Assembly (NCBI GenBank): GCA_045600105.1
Contig: JAZRXG010000037.1
Span: 1 to 39,736, forward strand
DNA from: UBA1206 sp045600105
GTDB lineage: Bacteria > Bacillota > Clostridia > Oscillospirales > CAG-382
Length of the DNA stretch: 39,736 nt
Reading direction: 5' to 3'
Shown: in pieces, positions 31,541 through 39,595 of the stretch
Numbering within the stretch: position 1 is the stretch's first letter
Layout: each line of letters starts with the position of its first letter
Notes under the pieces: model-generated
Told to the model about the DNA's origin: nothing
The model's database searches: none
Seen by the model: the letters and a program-made list of their open reading frames with translations, nothing else
Position numbers and translations under genes: made by a program

Positions 31541-33875
31541 CTTTGCTGTCCTCCGCAAGGGCAATGGCAAGCACGTCGTCGATGCGCGAAACGCCTATGA
31601 ACCCGACGTCGTCCTTTATCTCGAATTCGACGGTGTCCTTGAGGTTTTCTTTCGGAACGATGACCGTTCTGACGCCCGCCTTGTAAGCCGCCATCGACTT
31701 TTCCTTGAGCCCGCCGATGGGCAGCACGCGTCCGGTCAGCGTTATCTCACCCGTCATGGCGACGGATTGCTTGACACGTCTGCCCGAAAGCTCGCTGACG
31801 ATCGCGGTGGCGATGGTGATGCCCGCGGACGGACCGTCTTTTGGAATGGCTCCTTCGGGAACGTGGATGTGTATATCGTATTTTTTGTGGAAATCTTCTT
31901 CTATCCCAAGCTCTTTCGCGTGCTTGCGGATGTAGCTGACCGCGGCCTTCGCCGATTCCTTCATGACGTCGCCGAGCGAGCCCGTGAGCTCGAGCGCTCC
32001 GTTGCCGGGCATCGAAAGCACTTCGATACGCAGCATTTCGCCGCCGAGCTGCGTCCACGCGAGCCCGTTGACGATGCCGATCTCGTCCTTATCATATATC
32101 ACGTCGGGGAGGAATTTGCGCGGTCCGAGCACCTTTTCGGCTTTTTCGGCGTTGAACGTGAACGATTTGTATTCGCCTTCAACGATACCGCGAGCGGTCT
32201 TGCGGCACACGGACGCTATCTCGCGTTCGAGATTTCTGACACCCGACTCCTTGGTGTAGCCGTTTATCAGTTCGGAAATGCCGTCGTCGGTAAAGCGCAG
32301 ATTTGATTTTTTGAGTCCGTGACGTTTGAGCTGCTTGGGGATAAGATGGTTTTTGGAAATCGATATCTTCTCGGTCTCGGAATACGAATCCATTTCGATC
32401 ATTTCCATACGGTCGATGAGCGGAAGAGGGATGGTCGACGTGGTGTTCGCCGTGGCGATGAACACGCACTCCGAAAGATCGACGGGAAGCTCGATGAAGT
32501 GATCGCGGAACGTCTTGTTCTGATCGACGTCGAGCACCTCGAGAAGCGCGCTCGTGGGGTCGCCATGTGCGTCCTGCGTCATTTTGTCGACCTCGTCGAG
32601 AAGGATGACGGGGTTGGAGGTCCCCGCAAGCTTGAGGGCGTTGATTATTCTGCCCGGCATCGAACCGATGTAGGTCTTGCGGTGTCCTCTTATCTCAGCC
32701 TCGTCGCGTATGCCGCCGAGCGAGATGCGGACGTATTTTCTGCCGAGAGCGCGGGCGATCGACTTGGCGACCGACGTTTTGCCGACGCCGGGAGGCCCTA
32801 CGAGGCAGAGTATCTGCCCGTTGAGCTCGGGAGCGAGCTGCTTGACCGCGATGTATTCGAGTATCCTCTGCTTGACCTTGGTGAGCCCGTCGTGGTCCTC
32901 GTCGAGTATGGCACGCGCCTTCTTTACGTCTGCCGTTCCCATGGACATTTTGCCCCAAGGAAGCTCGAGACACGTTTCGATATAGTTCTTGATGACGGTC
33001 GCCTCGGGAGAGCCGAACTGCATCTTGAGGAGCTTGCCGTTTTCGGAAAGGAGTTTTTCCTCCACTTCCTTCGGCAGCTTTTTGTCGAGTATTTTCTGCT
33101 TATACTCGTCGTCGGACTCGTATTCGTCGTCCATGCCGAGTTCGTTTTCGATCGTTTTGAGCTGCTCGCGCAGATAAATATCGCGCTGAGTCTTGGAAAG
33201 ACGGTTCCTGACCCTTGCGTGGATGGAGCCTTCGAGTTCCATGATGTCGATCTCTCTGTCGAGTATATCGAGCAGCGCGTCTATTCTCTTGTCGGGGTCG
33301 AGCTCGTCGAGTATCTTCTGCTTGTCGTCGTATTTGACGAAGAACGCCGACGCGACCAAGTCGGAAAACGCTCCGGGGTCGTCGATGTTCTTTACCTCGT
33401 CGAGTATCTCCTGCGACGGCTTTGAGAAAAAGTGCAGGTACTGTTCGAGTTCGTCGTAGGCGGAAGTGATCTTATTCGTCATGGCGGGCGAACGCGTTCC
33501 CTTTATTTCGCCGTCGGCGCTGCATATCACCGACGAAAACAGGCTTCCGTTGTCGCTGATGACGGCAAGGAGCCTGCCGCGGCACACTCCCTCGACCATA
33601 AGCTGATAATTGCCGTTGGGGAGCTTGACCGAATGCTTGAGCTTGGCGATGACGCCAACGTCGTAAAGGTCGTTTCTCTCGGGGTATTCGACCTCGGTGT
33701 CTGTCTGCGTGACAAGGAAAAGCTCGTTTCCGTGTTCCTCGGCGAGCTTCATCGCCCTGATGGACGCCTTGCGCGCGATCTCGAAGCTGGAGGTTATCCC
33801 CGGGAATACCACGATGCCGCGAAGTGCTATGGTTATTAGTGTTTTGTTCTGTATTTCGTTGATTTCAACTGACAT
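31521..33875 (-). CDS. lon: ATP-dependent protease La (Lon)
   Basis: A 784-residue protease that unfolds and degrades damaged and short-lived regulatory proteins in the cytoplasm. It has the N-terminal substrate-binding LAN domain (IALRGIVVFPGITSSFEIAR), a coiled-coil linker (about 190-280), and an AAA+ domain with Walker A GPPGVGKTS (about residue 355) and Walker B VILLDEVDKM. The C-terminal serine-lysine protease domain has the catalytic Ser in KDGPSAGIT and Lys in GLKEKSMAA. Length is typical. The ATG at 33875 gives the canonical start; upstream in-frame sequence is Arg-rich and overlaps glcK antisense to its codon pattern. Only a weak GAGAAAG Shine-Dalgarno is seen. glcK ends 71 bases upstream. 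No clear promoter lies in that gap, so lon is probably read from the operon promoter. Confidence 0.96.
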   Translation of the reverse strand: MSVEINEIQNKTLITIALRGIVVFPGITSSFEIARKASIRAMKLAEEHGNELFLVTQTDTEVEYPERNDLYDVGVIAKLKHSVKLPNGNYQLMVEGVCRGRLLAVISDNGSLFSSVICSADGEIKGTRSPAMTNKITSAYDELEQYLHFFSKPSQEILDEVKNIDDPGAFSDLVASAFFVKYDDKQKILDELDPDKRIDALLDILDREIDIMELEGSIHARVRNRLSKTQRDIYLREQLKTIENELGMDDEYESDDEYKQKILDKKLPKEVEEKLLSENGKLLKMQFGSPEATVIKNYIETCLELPWGKMSMGTADVKKARAILDEDHDGLTKVKQRILEYIAVKQLAPELNGQILCLVGPPGVGKTSVAKSIARALGRKYVRISLGGIRDEAEIRGHRKTYIGSMPGRIINALKLAGTSNPVILLDEVDKMTQDAHGDPTSALLEVLDVDQNKTFRDHFIELPVDLSECVFIATANTTSTIPLPLIDRMEMIEMDSYSETEKISISKNHLIPKQLKRHGLKKSNLRFTDDGISELINGYTKESGVRNLEREIASVCRKTARGIVEGEYKSFTFNAEKAEKVLGPRKFLPDVIYDKDEIGIVNGLAWTQLGGEMLRIEVLSMPGNGALELTGSLGDVMKESAKAAVSYIRKHAKELGIEEDFHKKYDIHIHVPEGAIPKDGPSAGITIATAIVSELSGRRVKQSVAMTGEITLTGRVLPIGGLKEKSMAAYKAGVRTVIVPKENLKDTVEFEIKDDVGFIGVSRIDDVLAIALAEDSKDGTEPA

Positions 33876-33946
33876 TATGTAAACTTTCTCAATGAAATGA
33901 TTTGTTGAATATTCCGGCTTTGACGCGTTTTGAGCCCGTAAGGATA

Positions 33947-34897
33947 TTATTTGCCGAGCATGGCGGCGCCGATCATGCCGGCGTCGTTGCCGAGAGCGGC
34001 TCTGACGATCTTGGTCTTGAGCTCGCCGTTGCGGGAATACTGTTCTTTTTCGATTATGGCTCTGACGGGATCGAGCAGATAGTCGCCTTCGTTGCAGACG
34101 CCGCCGCCGACGGTGATTATCTCGGGCTCGAGCAGGTCGATGAGGTTGGTAAGACCGCATGCGAGGTAGAAAATATATTTTTCGACGACTTCGCTGCCCG
34201 CTTTGTCACCGGCGCGTTTCGCGTCGAAAGGAACCTTGGCGTCGACCTTGGAAAGGTCGTGTCCGCAGAGCTCCCACATAACGGTGTCGGGGTCCTCCGC
34301 CATTTTTTCACGTGCCATACGGATGAGGGCGGTAGCGGAAGCGAGTTTTTCCCAGCAGCCTTTTCTGCCGCACTGGCATTCGGGTCCGGACGGGTCGATG
34401 ACCATGTGTCCGACCTCGGCAGCCGCGAAATTGAAGCCCGTGAATATCTTGCCGTCGATGATGATGCCGCCGCCGATACCGGTGCCGAGCGTGATCATTA
34501 TTGACGTTTTATATCCCTTGGCGCTGCCGACGGACGCTTCGCCTTTTGCGGCGGCGTTGGCGTCGTTTTCGATATATACTTTTTCGATGCCGGTGAGATC
34601 GGATATCTTCTTCGCGAGAGGATAATGGAGGAACGGGATGGACGAGCAGTAGACCATTTCACCCGAGCCGCAGTCTGCGGTCCCCGGGGATGCGACGCCC
34701 GCGTAGGCGATGTCGGAAACGGAAAGTCCCGCGTCCTTTATGACTTTGAGCGAAATTTCCGCCATTCTTTCGGCAACGTGGTCAACGCCTCCGTCAACTT
34801 CGGTCGCAAGCGAATCCTTGCGGATGATCTTTCCTTCGTCGTCGACGATGCCCGCCTTGATAAACGTGCCTCCGAGATCAATACCAAGATAATACAT
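33947..34897 (-). CDS. glcK: ROK family glucokinase
   Basis: A 316-residue sugar kinase that phosphorylates glucose to glucose-6-phosphate with ATP. The N-terminal phosphate loop is YYLGIDLGGTFIKAGIVD, followed by the catalytic region ENDANAAAKGE (catalytic Asp). The ROK signature around LGTGIGGGIIIDGKI and the zinc-binding C-x-C-G-x-x-G-C-x-E motif (CQCGRKGCWE) are present, as is a glucose-binding EVGHMVI. The enzyme fits the Bacillus GlcK type. The ATG overlaps the end of hprK by 20 bp. Its place after HPr kinase links it to carbon-catabolite control: sugar entering without the phosphotransferase system is activated here. Confidence 0.92.
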   Translation of the reverse strand: MYYLGIDLGGTFIKAGIVDDEGKIIRKDSLATEVDGGVDHVAERMAEISLKVIKDAGLSVSDIAYAGVASPGTADCGSGEMVYCSSIPFLHYPLAKKISDLTGIEKVYIENDANAAAKGEASVGSAKGYKTSIMITLGTGIGGGIIIDGKIFTGFNFAAAEVGHMVIDPSGPECQCGRKGCWEKLASATALIRMAREKMAEDPDTVMWELCGHDLSKVDAKVPFDAKRAGDKAGSEVVEKYIFYLACGLTNLIDLLEPEIITVGGGVCNEGDYLLDPVRAIIEKEQYSRNGELKTKIVRAALGNDAGMIGAAMLGK

Positions 34898-35852
34898 CTT
34901 TACTCAATTCCTCACTTTCTTCGTTTTCGATTTCTTCGTTCATTTTTCTTATGAATTCCTGGGCCGTATCGTAACCCATTTTTTTCTGTCTGTGGTTCAT
35001 TGCCGCGATCTCGATGATGACCGCGAGGTTTCTGCCGGGTTTGACGGGTATGGTCAGCGCCGGAAGCGAGATGCCGAGCAGCTCGTACGTTTCGGTCTGG
35101 AGTCCCAGACGTTCGTATTCCTTGCCCTGCTCCCAGTTTTCGAATTTGATGACGAGATCGATCTTTTCGGTCTCCTTGACGGCGCCCATACCGAATATGC
35201 GCTTGACGTCCACGATACCTATGCCGCGGAGCTCGATGTAATGGCGGATGAGCGACGGTGCCGAGCCGATGAGCGTTATCGCCGACGGCTTTTTGATCTC
35301 GACGGCGTCGTCCGCGATGAAGCGGTGACCGCGCTTGACGAGTTCTATCGCCGTTTCGCTTTTGCCGATGCCGCTGTCGCCGAGGATAAGCACACCTTCG
35401 CCGTAGACCTCAACGAAAACGCCGTGGATCGTTATCCTTTCGGCAAGCTCGAGGCTGAGGTAGGACGTAAGCGCCGACGAGAACGCCGACGTAGTGGCGT
35501 TGGTGCGGTAAAGCGGAGTTTCGTATTTTTGGGCGAGCTCGTAAAGCTCGTCGAAAACCGGCAGTCTCGACGTCACTATAAGGGCGACGATCTTGTGCTG
35601 CATAAGCTGTTCTATCGCGTCGTATCTTTCGTCGGGATCAAGGGAGGAAAGGTATCCGTGCTCCATGTTCCCGATGAGCTGTATCCTTTCGTTTTCGAAA
35701 TGCTGGAAGAATCCGGCAAGCGGAAGTCCCGGACGCGAAAGGTCGGAACGCGTGACGACGCGCTCGTCGATATTCAACGGTTCATATATCGGTTCGAGAT
35801 TGTTGTCGTCCGCGACTTTTACGAGTTTGACCGTATACTTAAGACTTTGCAT
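34878..35852 (-). CDS. hprK: HPr kinase/phosphorylase
   Basis: A 324-residue bifunctional enzyme that phosphorylates Ser46 of HPr in response to fructose-1,6-bisphosphate and ATP, and reverses it when phosphate is high. It is the central sensor of carbon-catabolite repression in Firmicutes. The N-terminal domain (1-125) is followed by the P-loop GDSGIGKSE (about 155-163), the catalytic DD pair in FIADDAVEI and the HprK signature IELRGIGIVDVKRIFGMGAV. The C-terminal helix carries the usual KMGYDTA and an acidic tail. The ATG at 35852 has GGAGG 10 bases upstream and shares one base with the preceding stop (TGATG), so the two genes are translationally coupled. The N-terminus (QSLKYTVKLVK) is family-typical. 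Confidence 0.95.
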   Translation of the reverse strand: MQSLKYTVKLVKVADDNNLEPIYEPLNIDERVVTRSDLSRPGLPLAGFFQHFENERIQLIGNMEHGYLSSLDPDERYDAIEQLMQHKIVALIVTSRLPVFDELYELAQKYETPLYRTNATTSAFSSALTSYLSLELAERITIHGVFVEVYGEGVLILGDSGIGKSETAIELVKRGHRFIADDAVEIKKPSAITLIGSAPSLIRHYIELRGIGIVDVKRIFGMGAVKETEKIDLVIKFENWEQGKEYERLGLQTETYELLGISLPALTIPVKPGRNLAVIIEIAAMNHRQKKMGYDTAQEFIRKMNEEIENEESEELSKDVLSWY

Positions 35853-36502
35853 CAGCGTCTTGCCTCCATTCCACTGAATTGAGAGGCGTATCCCTTCCAC
35901 TTTGCGGCGATATACCACAGATATCCGTCGTAAGACACGAAAAGCGCCGCGATCGGAATGAGAAAAGCGAGGAAAACCGACGCGGGATTCTTGCCGACCA
36001 CCCATTTGAAGGCACCGACTATTTCGTTGCCATCGTAAGGCGCGGTATAGCCGACGACCGATTCGCCTTCTTTGTTGACGTATTCGAGGCCGTTGAATCT
36101 GCCCTGCCACACGAAATTGTACACGACGAGCAGCAAAAGGAAGACGGCAATGACGGCAGCGAAAACGGCGATCTTCGTATATCGCTTAGCTATCGCGTCA
36201 AAAGCGGACGCGCTCTTTGCCGGAGGAGTGTTCCCCTCGGAAGCGAAATAGGCATAGCAGTTCTTTTTGCCGCAGTAGAAGCAGTTCTTCATCGAACGCT
36301 TTTTGATGTAGGCGGCGTTTTCCTCGGTGTCGGGCGACGAATCGAGCCATTCCATCGAGTAGGTCCATTTTTTGTGAGTTTTATCGAACGTATAGCCGAA
36401 AGGAATGGTGTCCACGAGCAGAAGACCGTCCTGTCCCTGCTTGTTGAGCCATTTTTCTTCCTTCTCGACGTCATAGAACGTTCTGTATTTGATTACCGAC
36501 AA
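35852..36502 (-). CDS. DUF2812 domain membrane protein, first gene of the hprK-glcK-lon-engB operon
   Basis: A 216-residue protein. The N-terminal domain (about 1-75; FYDVEKEEKWLNKQGQDGLLLV, YTFDKTHKKWTYSMEWL) matches DUF2812, a small domain often found in Firmicute membrane proteins. A cysteine cluster (CFYCGKKNCY, about 83-92) follows. Two hydrophobic helices are seen at about 115-138 and 175-200. Its function is unknown; the cysteine cluster could bind metal. The TTG at 36502 is chosen because the operon promoter at 36527-36555 starts transcription near 36520, leaving no room for the ATG at 36589. GGGGTG lies 6 bases before the TTG. It ends in TGATG with hprK. Confidence 0.78.
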   Translation of the reverse strand: MSVIKYRTFYDVEKEEKWLNKQGQDGLLLVDTIPFGYTFDKTHKKWTYSMEWLDSSPDTEENAAYIKKRSMKNCFYCGKKNCYAYFASEGNTPPAKSASAFDAIAKRYTKIAVFAAVIAVFLLLLVVYNFVWQGRFNGLEYVNKEGESVVGYTAPYDGNEIVGAFKWVVGKNPASVFLAFLIPIAALFVSYDGYLWYIAAKWKGYASQFSGMEARR

Positions 36503-36526
36503 TATAATCACCCCATTATCTTCTGT

Positions 36527-36561
36527 ATTATACCTCAGTTGTTCACGATTGTCAATCGTGA
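36527..36561 (-). promoter_or_regulatory. Consensus sigma-A promoter with perfect palindrome over the -35 box
   Basis: On the minus strand TTGACA (36550-36555) and TATAAT (36527-36532) are exactly 17 bases apart. The -35 box is buried in TCACGATTG-T-CAATCGTGA (36543-36561), a perfect inverted repeat with 9-bp arms. This is the expected form of a repressor-controlled promoter for the DUF2812-hprK-glcK-lon-engB operon. Confidence 0.85.
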
Positions 36562-36660
36562 TTTGACGCGATTTATCGCGGACACGCATATCTTTTTTCG
36601 CTTTTTTCGTGTCGTTCCCGCAATTTCGGCAAACGGAAGAAAAAAATTTGATTTTGGGTA

Positions 36661-36689
36661 TTGAAAAAACCGGGACGCCGTGTTATAAT
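36661..36689 (+). promoter_or_regulatory. Promoter for the SRP RNA
   Basis: TTGAAA (36661-36666) and the perfect -10 TATAAT (36684-36689) are separated by 17 bases. The predicted start near 36696 coincides with the 5' end of the paired terminal helix of the RNA. Confidence 0.8.
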
Positions 36690-36695
36690 GGTCGA

Positions 36696-36998
36696 ACTGA
36701 AATATGTAATACGGTTATGCTTGCCGGGGAGTCAGCGGTGCCTTGTTGCCTGCAATCCGCTAAAGCAGGGGTCAAATACCGATCGAGGACACTGATTGTG
36801 CGGCTGCGTGCGGCCGAGATCGTTGAAGAATGGGTCTTGTGCGATTCGCGTCTGTGAACCATGTCAGGTGAGGGATCAAGCAGCATTAAGCAGATCCGCG
36901 GATGTGCCGCAAGAGCGCCTGTTCTGAGGTCAACTCCGTATTAACGCGTGTAATCACTGTTCGATATCGGGATGCATAGCCGTATTATGTATTTCAGT
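36696..36998 (+). ncRNA. ffs: Signal recognition particle RNA, large Firmicute type (scRNA)
   Basis: About 303 bases. The 5' end (ACTGAAATATGTAATACGG) pairs with the 3' end (CCGTATTATGTATTTCAGT) to form the terminal helix, with one or two mismatches. The Alu domain closely matches the Bacillus scRNA: GGGGAGTCAGCGGTGCC and CTGCAATCCGCTAAAGCAGG. The S domain has TGTGAACCATGTCAGG and AAGCAGCATTAAG, the Ffh-binding helix 8 with its conserved internal loop. The apical tetraloop is GGGA closed by TGA/TCA, in place of the usual GGAA closed by CC/GG. The RNA scaffolds the Ffh GTPase, which targets membrane and secreted proteins. Its position just before dnaX is the Bacillus arrangement. A T-run (36999-37010) follows. 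Confidence 0.92.
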
Positions 36999-37016
36999 AT
37001 TTTTTTATTTTTACAT
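36996..37016 (+). terminator. 3' end and U-run of the SRP RNA
   Basis: The terminal helix of the SRP RNA is followed at once by ATTTTTTTATTTTT. The long helix plus T-run should terminate most transcripts. Some read-through to dnaX is possible because no other strong promoter is visible before it. Confidence 0.55.
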
Positions 37017-37062
37017 ATAAAACCGCGTTTTACACTTGCATAATCACGAAAGGAGACCGCCC

Positions 37063-38604
37063 ATGTACAAAGTGCTGTATCTCAAATACCGTCCGTCGTC
37101 TTTCGGCGATATGATCGGGCAGGAGCATATACGCAGCGTGCTCAAGCGCCAGTGCCAGACCGGCAGAGTCGCCCACGCGTACATTTTCTGCGGCACGCGC
37201 GGCACCGGCAAGACCACGTCGGCGCGCATACTCGCAAAAGCGGTCAACTGCCTTTCCCCCGTTGACGGCGAGCCATGCGGAAAATGCGAAGCCTGCCTTG
37301 CCATAGACAGCGGAAACTGCACCGACGTGCTCGAGCTCGACGCGGCGTCCAACAACAAGGTCGACGACATCCGTTCTCTCTGCGACGAGCTCATCTATCC
37401 CCCGACGTCGCTCAAAAAGCGCGTCTACATCATCGACGAAGTCCACATGCTCACGTCGAGCGCTTACAACGCGCTGCTCAAAACGCTCGAGGAGCCGCCG
37501 GCTCACGTGCTTTTCATACTCGCGACGACGGAGCTCAACAAAATACCCCCGACGATACTTTCGAGGTGCCAGCGGTTCGAGTTCAGACGCATACCCGCAA
37601 AAGACATTGCTTCGCATCTGCTTGACATTTCGTCGTCCGAAGGCATAAAGCTCGATAACGACGCGGCGGAGCTTCTGTCCCGTCTTGCCGACGGTTCGGT
37701 ACGCGACTCCATTTCGCTGCTCGAATCCTGCATCGAAGCCGCCGACGGCGGAGCGATAACGCGCGAGGTGGTGGCGTCGCAGCTCGGCATCGCCGAAGAC
37801 AGAACGATAGACAAGCTTTTCGAAGCGGTGTCAAAACGCGACGTTTCGACGTGTCTGTCGCTGCTCGACGATTATTACGCCTCGGCAAAATCACTGACCG
37901 TGCTGCTCGACGACATGCTTTCCGCCGTGCGCGACATGCTTTTCGTAAAGCAGGGCGGCAAACCCGAAAACCTCATGTCAAATATGGCGTTCGAAAAGGT
38001 GACTGCCCTTTCTTCGCTTTTCACCAACGAACAACTCATATATTTCGCCTCCACCGCCGAAGAAGCGCGCAACCGTCTTACCGGCTACGCGATGAACAAA
38101 CGGCTCGTCACCGAGCTTGCGGTCATCAGGCTCTGCGACGCGAGATTTTCCGATTCGACCGAATCGCTCGCCGCGAGGATAGCCAAGCTCGAGCGCGACG
38201 TTTCGGGCGGGGTCGTAACGCGTCAGCCGACCGTCACGGCAGCCGAACCCGAACAGACAGCCGGAAAAGCCGACGAAAAGACGAACGTCTCCGTTCCCGC
38301 CGAGCCGAAAAACGACGAAACCGCGTACGAAACGGTGTCGGAGCTGTGCGAGATGCTTTCAAATCGTCCCGACGTGAGCAGACTGCTGCAGAACGCCGTG
38401 ATGACGGTCAAAGGAAGCGACCTTATCATATACGTCAGCAACGATTTCACCAAGTCGCTTCTTTCGTCCAAAAACTCGCTCGACGCGATAAGCGACGCGG
38501 CCCGTGCCGTCGACGGAGTGAACAGACGGGTAATCATTTCAAGCGCAAAGCCGAAGACGGCGTCAGCCGACGCGTCATCCGATTTAATAAATGAATTAGG
38601 TTAG
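37063..38604 (+). CDS. dnaX: DNA polymerase III subunits gamma/tau
   Basis: A 513-residue clamp-loader ATPase that opens and loads the replication sliding clamp. The N-terminus (YKVLYLKYRPSSFGDMIGQEHI) leads to Walker A GTRGTGKTT. A four-cysteine zinc module (C-x8-CGKCEAC) follows, then Walker B IIDEVHML, sensor 1 ATTELNKIPPTILSRCQRF, and domain III to about residue 360. The remaining C-terminal part is Glu/Pro/Thr-rich, followed by a folded segment (about 430-500), so a tau-like product is likely. I see no obvious slippery heptamer for programmed frameshifting. The ATG at 37063 has AAGGAG 7 bases upstream. It heads dnaX-ybaB-recR, with ybaB starting 10 bases after the stop. Confidence 0.95.
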   Translation: MYKVLYLKYRPSSFGDMIGQEHIRSVLKRQCQTGRVAHAYIFCGTRGTGKTTSARILAKAVNCLSPVDGEPCGKCEACLAIDSGNCTDVLELDAASNNKVDDIRSLCDELIYPPTSLKKRVYIIDEVHMLTSSAYNALLKTLEEPPAHVLFILATTELNKIPPTILSRCQRFEFRRIPAKDIASHLLDISSSEGIKLDNDAAELLSRLADGSVRDSISLLESCIEAADGGAITREVVASQLGIAEDRTIDKLFEAVSKRDVSTCLSLLDDYYASAKSLTVLLDDMLSAVRDMLFVKQGGKPENLMSNMAFEKVTALSSLFTNEQLIYFASTAEEARNRLTGYAMNKRLVTELAVIRLCDARFSDSTESLAARIAKLERDVSGGVVTRQPTVTAAEPEQTAGKADEKTNVSVPAEPKNDETAYETVSELCEMLSNRPDVSRLLQNAVMTVKGSDLIIYVSNDFTKSLLSSKNSLDAISDAARAVDGVNRRVIISSAKPKTASADASSDLINELG

Positions 38605-38614
38605 GAGATTTAAA

Positions 38615-38962
38615 ATGAAAGTCAGACTTCCTCAGGGTATGGGCGGCGGCCCCCAGAACATGAACGCAATGATAAGACAGGCTCAGAAGATGCAGGAGGA
38701 CATGGAAGCCCTTCAGGCAGACCTCGACGCCCGTGAATATACCGTGCAGGCAGGCGGCGGAATGGTATCCGTCACCATACTCGGCACCAAAGAAATAACC
38801 TCCATCGACATCAAACCCGACATCGTCGACCCCGATGACGTCGAAACGCTGCAGGACATCGTCGTCGCAGCGGTCAACGAAGCGATCAAGACCGTCGAAA
38901 CCACCAATTCCGAAGAAATGGCAAAGATCACCGGCAAAGCCAATATGCCGGGGCTTTTCTGA
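38615..38962 (+). CDS. ybaB: YbaB/EbfC nucleoid-associated protein
   Basis: A 115-residue DNA-binding dimer of the YbaB/EbfC family, which coats DNA and is thought to help nucleoid organisation and recombination. The N-terminal helix is Gln/Met-rich (NAMIRQAQKMQEDMEALQADLDAREYTVQAGGG), followed by MVSVTILGTKEITSIDIKPDIVDPDDVETLQDIVVAAVNEA, the diagnostic core. The ATG has TAGGAG 8 bases upstream. It lies between dnaX and recR, its usual place. Its stop codon sits in a small hairpin that abuts the recR start. Confidence 0.95.
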   Translation: MKVRLPQGMGGGPQNMNAMIRQAQKMQEDMEALQADLDAREYTVQAGGGMVSVTILGTKEITSIDIKPDIVDPDDVETLQDIVVAAVNEAIKTVETTNSEEMAKITGKANMPGLF

Positions 38963-38971
38963 TAAAAAGCC
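38952..38971 (+). promoter_or_regulatory. Hairpin between ybaB stop and recR start
   Basis: GGCTTTT (38952-38958) pairs with AAAAGCC (38965-38971) around a loop containing the ybaB stop codon. The recR ATG follows directly. No Shine-Dalgarno is visible before recR, so ribosomes ending ybaB probably melt the hairpin and re-initiate. Confidence 0.5.
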
Positions 38972-39559
38972 ATGATTCCGTCACTCGAAAAACTCGTAAA
39001 CAAGCTCAATTCCCTGCCGGGCATCGGCAGAAAATCGGCGTCAAGGCTCGCCTATCACATCATCGCGATGGACGACGCGGCAGTCGCCGACCTGATAAGA
39101 TCAATAACCGACGCCAAGGGCAGCCTTCATCTCTGCCCGTCGTGCCAGAGCTATTGCGAGGGCGAGCTCTGCCCTGTTTGCGCGTCGCAGAACCGTGACA
39201 GAAGCGTCATCTGCGTGGTCGAGGACCCCAAGTCGCTTGCTGCCATCGAAGAGCTGCACGAGTTCAACGGGCTTTATCACGTCCTTCACGGAGTGATATC
39301 GCCGATGGACGGCATTACGCCGGAACAGCTCAAGATAAAAGAGCTGCTTGCGCGTATCGACGAAAACGTAAAGGAAATAATCGTCGCCACCAATCCGAGC
39401 GTCGAAGGCGAAGCGACAGGACTGTATATTGCCCGTCTGATGAAGTCCTTCGGCGTAAAGGTCACGCGGCTTGCCTACGGACTCCCCGTCGGAGCGACTC
39501 TCGAATACGCCGACAGCGTGACGCTTTCCAAGGCGTTCGAGGGCAGGCGCGAAGTATGA
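38972..39559 (+). CDS. recR: Recombination mediator protein RecR
   Basis: A 195-residue DNA-binding protein of the RecFOR pathway, which loads RecA onto single-stranded gaps during recombinational repair. The helix-hairpin-helix (SLPGIGRKSASRLAYHI), four-cysteine zinc finger (CPSCQSYCEGELCPVC), Toprim domain (VICVVEDPKSLAAIEE, later ATNPSVEGEATGLYIARLM) and C-terminal Walker B-like region (RLAYGLPVGATLEYAD) are all intact. The protein is of typical length. There is no Shine-Dalgarno; see the hairpin at 38952-38971. It ends the dnaX-ybaB-recR cluster and is followed by a hairpin and the second intergenic element copy. Confidence 0.97.
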   Translation: MIPSLEKLVNKLNSLPGIGRKSASRLAYHIIAMDDAAVADLIRSITDAKGSLHLCPSCQSYCEGELCPVCASQNRDRSVICVVEDPKSLAAIEELHEFNGLYHVLHGVISPMDGITPEQLKIKELLARIDENVKEIIVATNPSVEGEATGLYIARLMKSFGVKVTRLAYGLPVGATLEYADSVTLSKAFEGRREV

Positions 39560-39568
39560 CAAATACAA

Positions 39569-39594
39569 CACCTCACGGATATCTCCATGAGGTG
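39569..39594. repeat. Hairpin at the left edge of intergenic element copy 2 (probable recR terminator)
   Basis: CACCTCA and TGAGGTG pair as the outer stem, with GGA/TCC as the inner stem around TATC. It lies 9 bases past the recR stop. It occupies the position of the unrelated hairpin at 12244-12262 in copy 1 and is followed directly by the shared CAGACCGAAGAC. Confidence 0.6.
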
Positions 39595-39595
39595 A

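Noticed and set aside
33876..34160. N-terminal extension of Lon
   Set aside because: The extra 95 residues are Arg/Gln-rich and overlap glcK; the family-typical N-terminus begins at 33875.
37063..38604. Programmed frameshift site in dnaX
   Set aside because: No A-rich slippery heptamer with a following stem-loop was found; runs such as CTCAAAAAG are not convincing.
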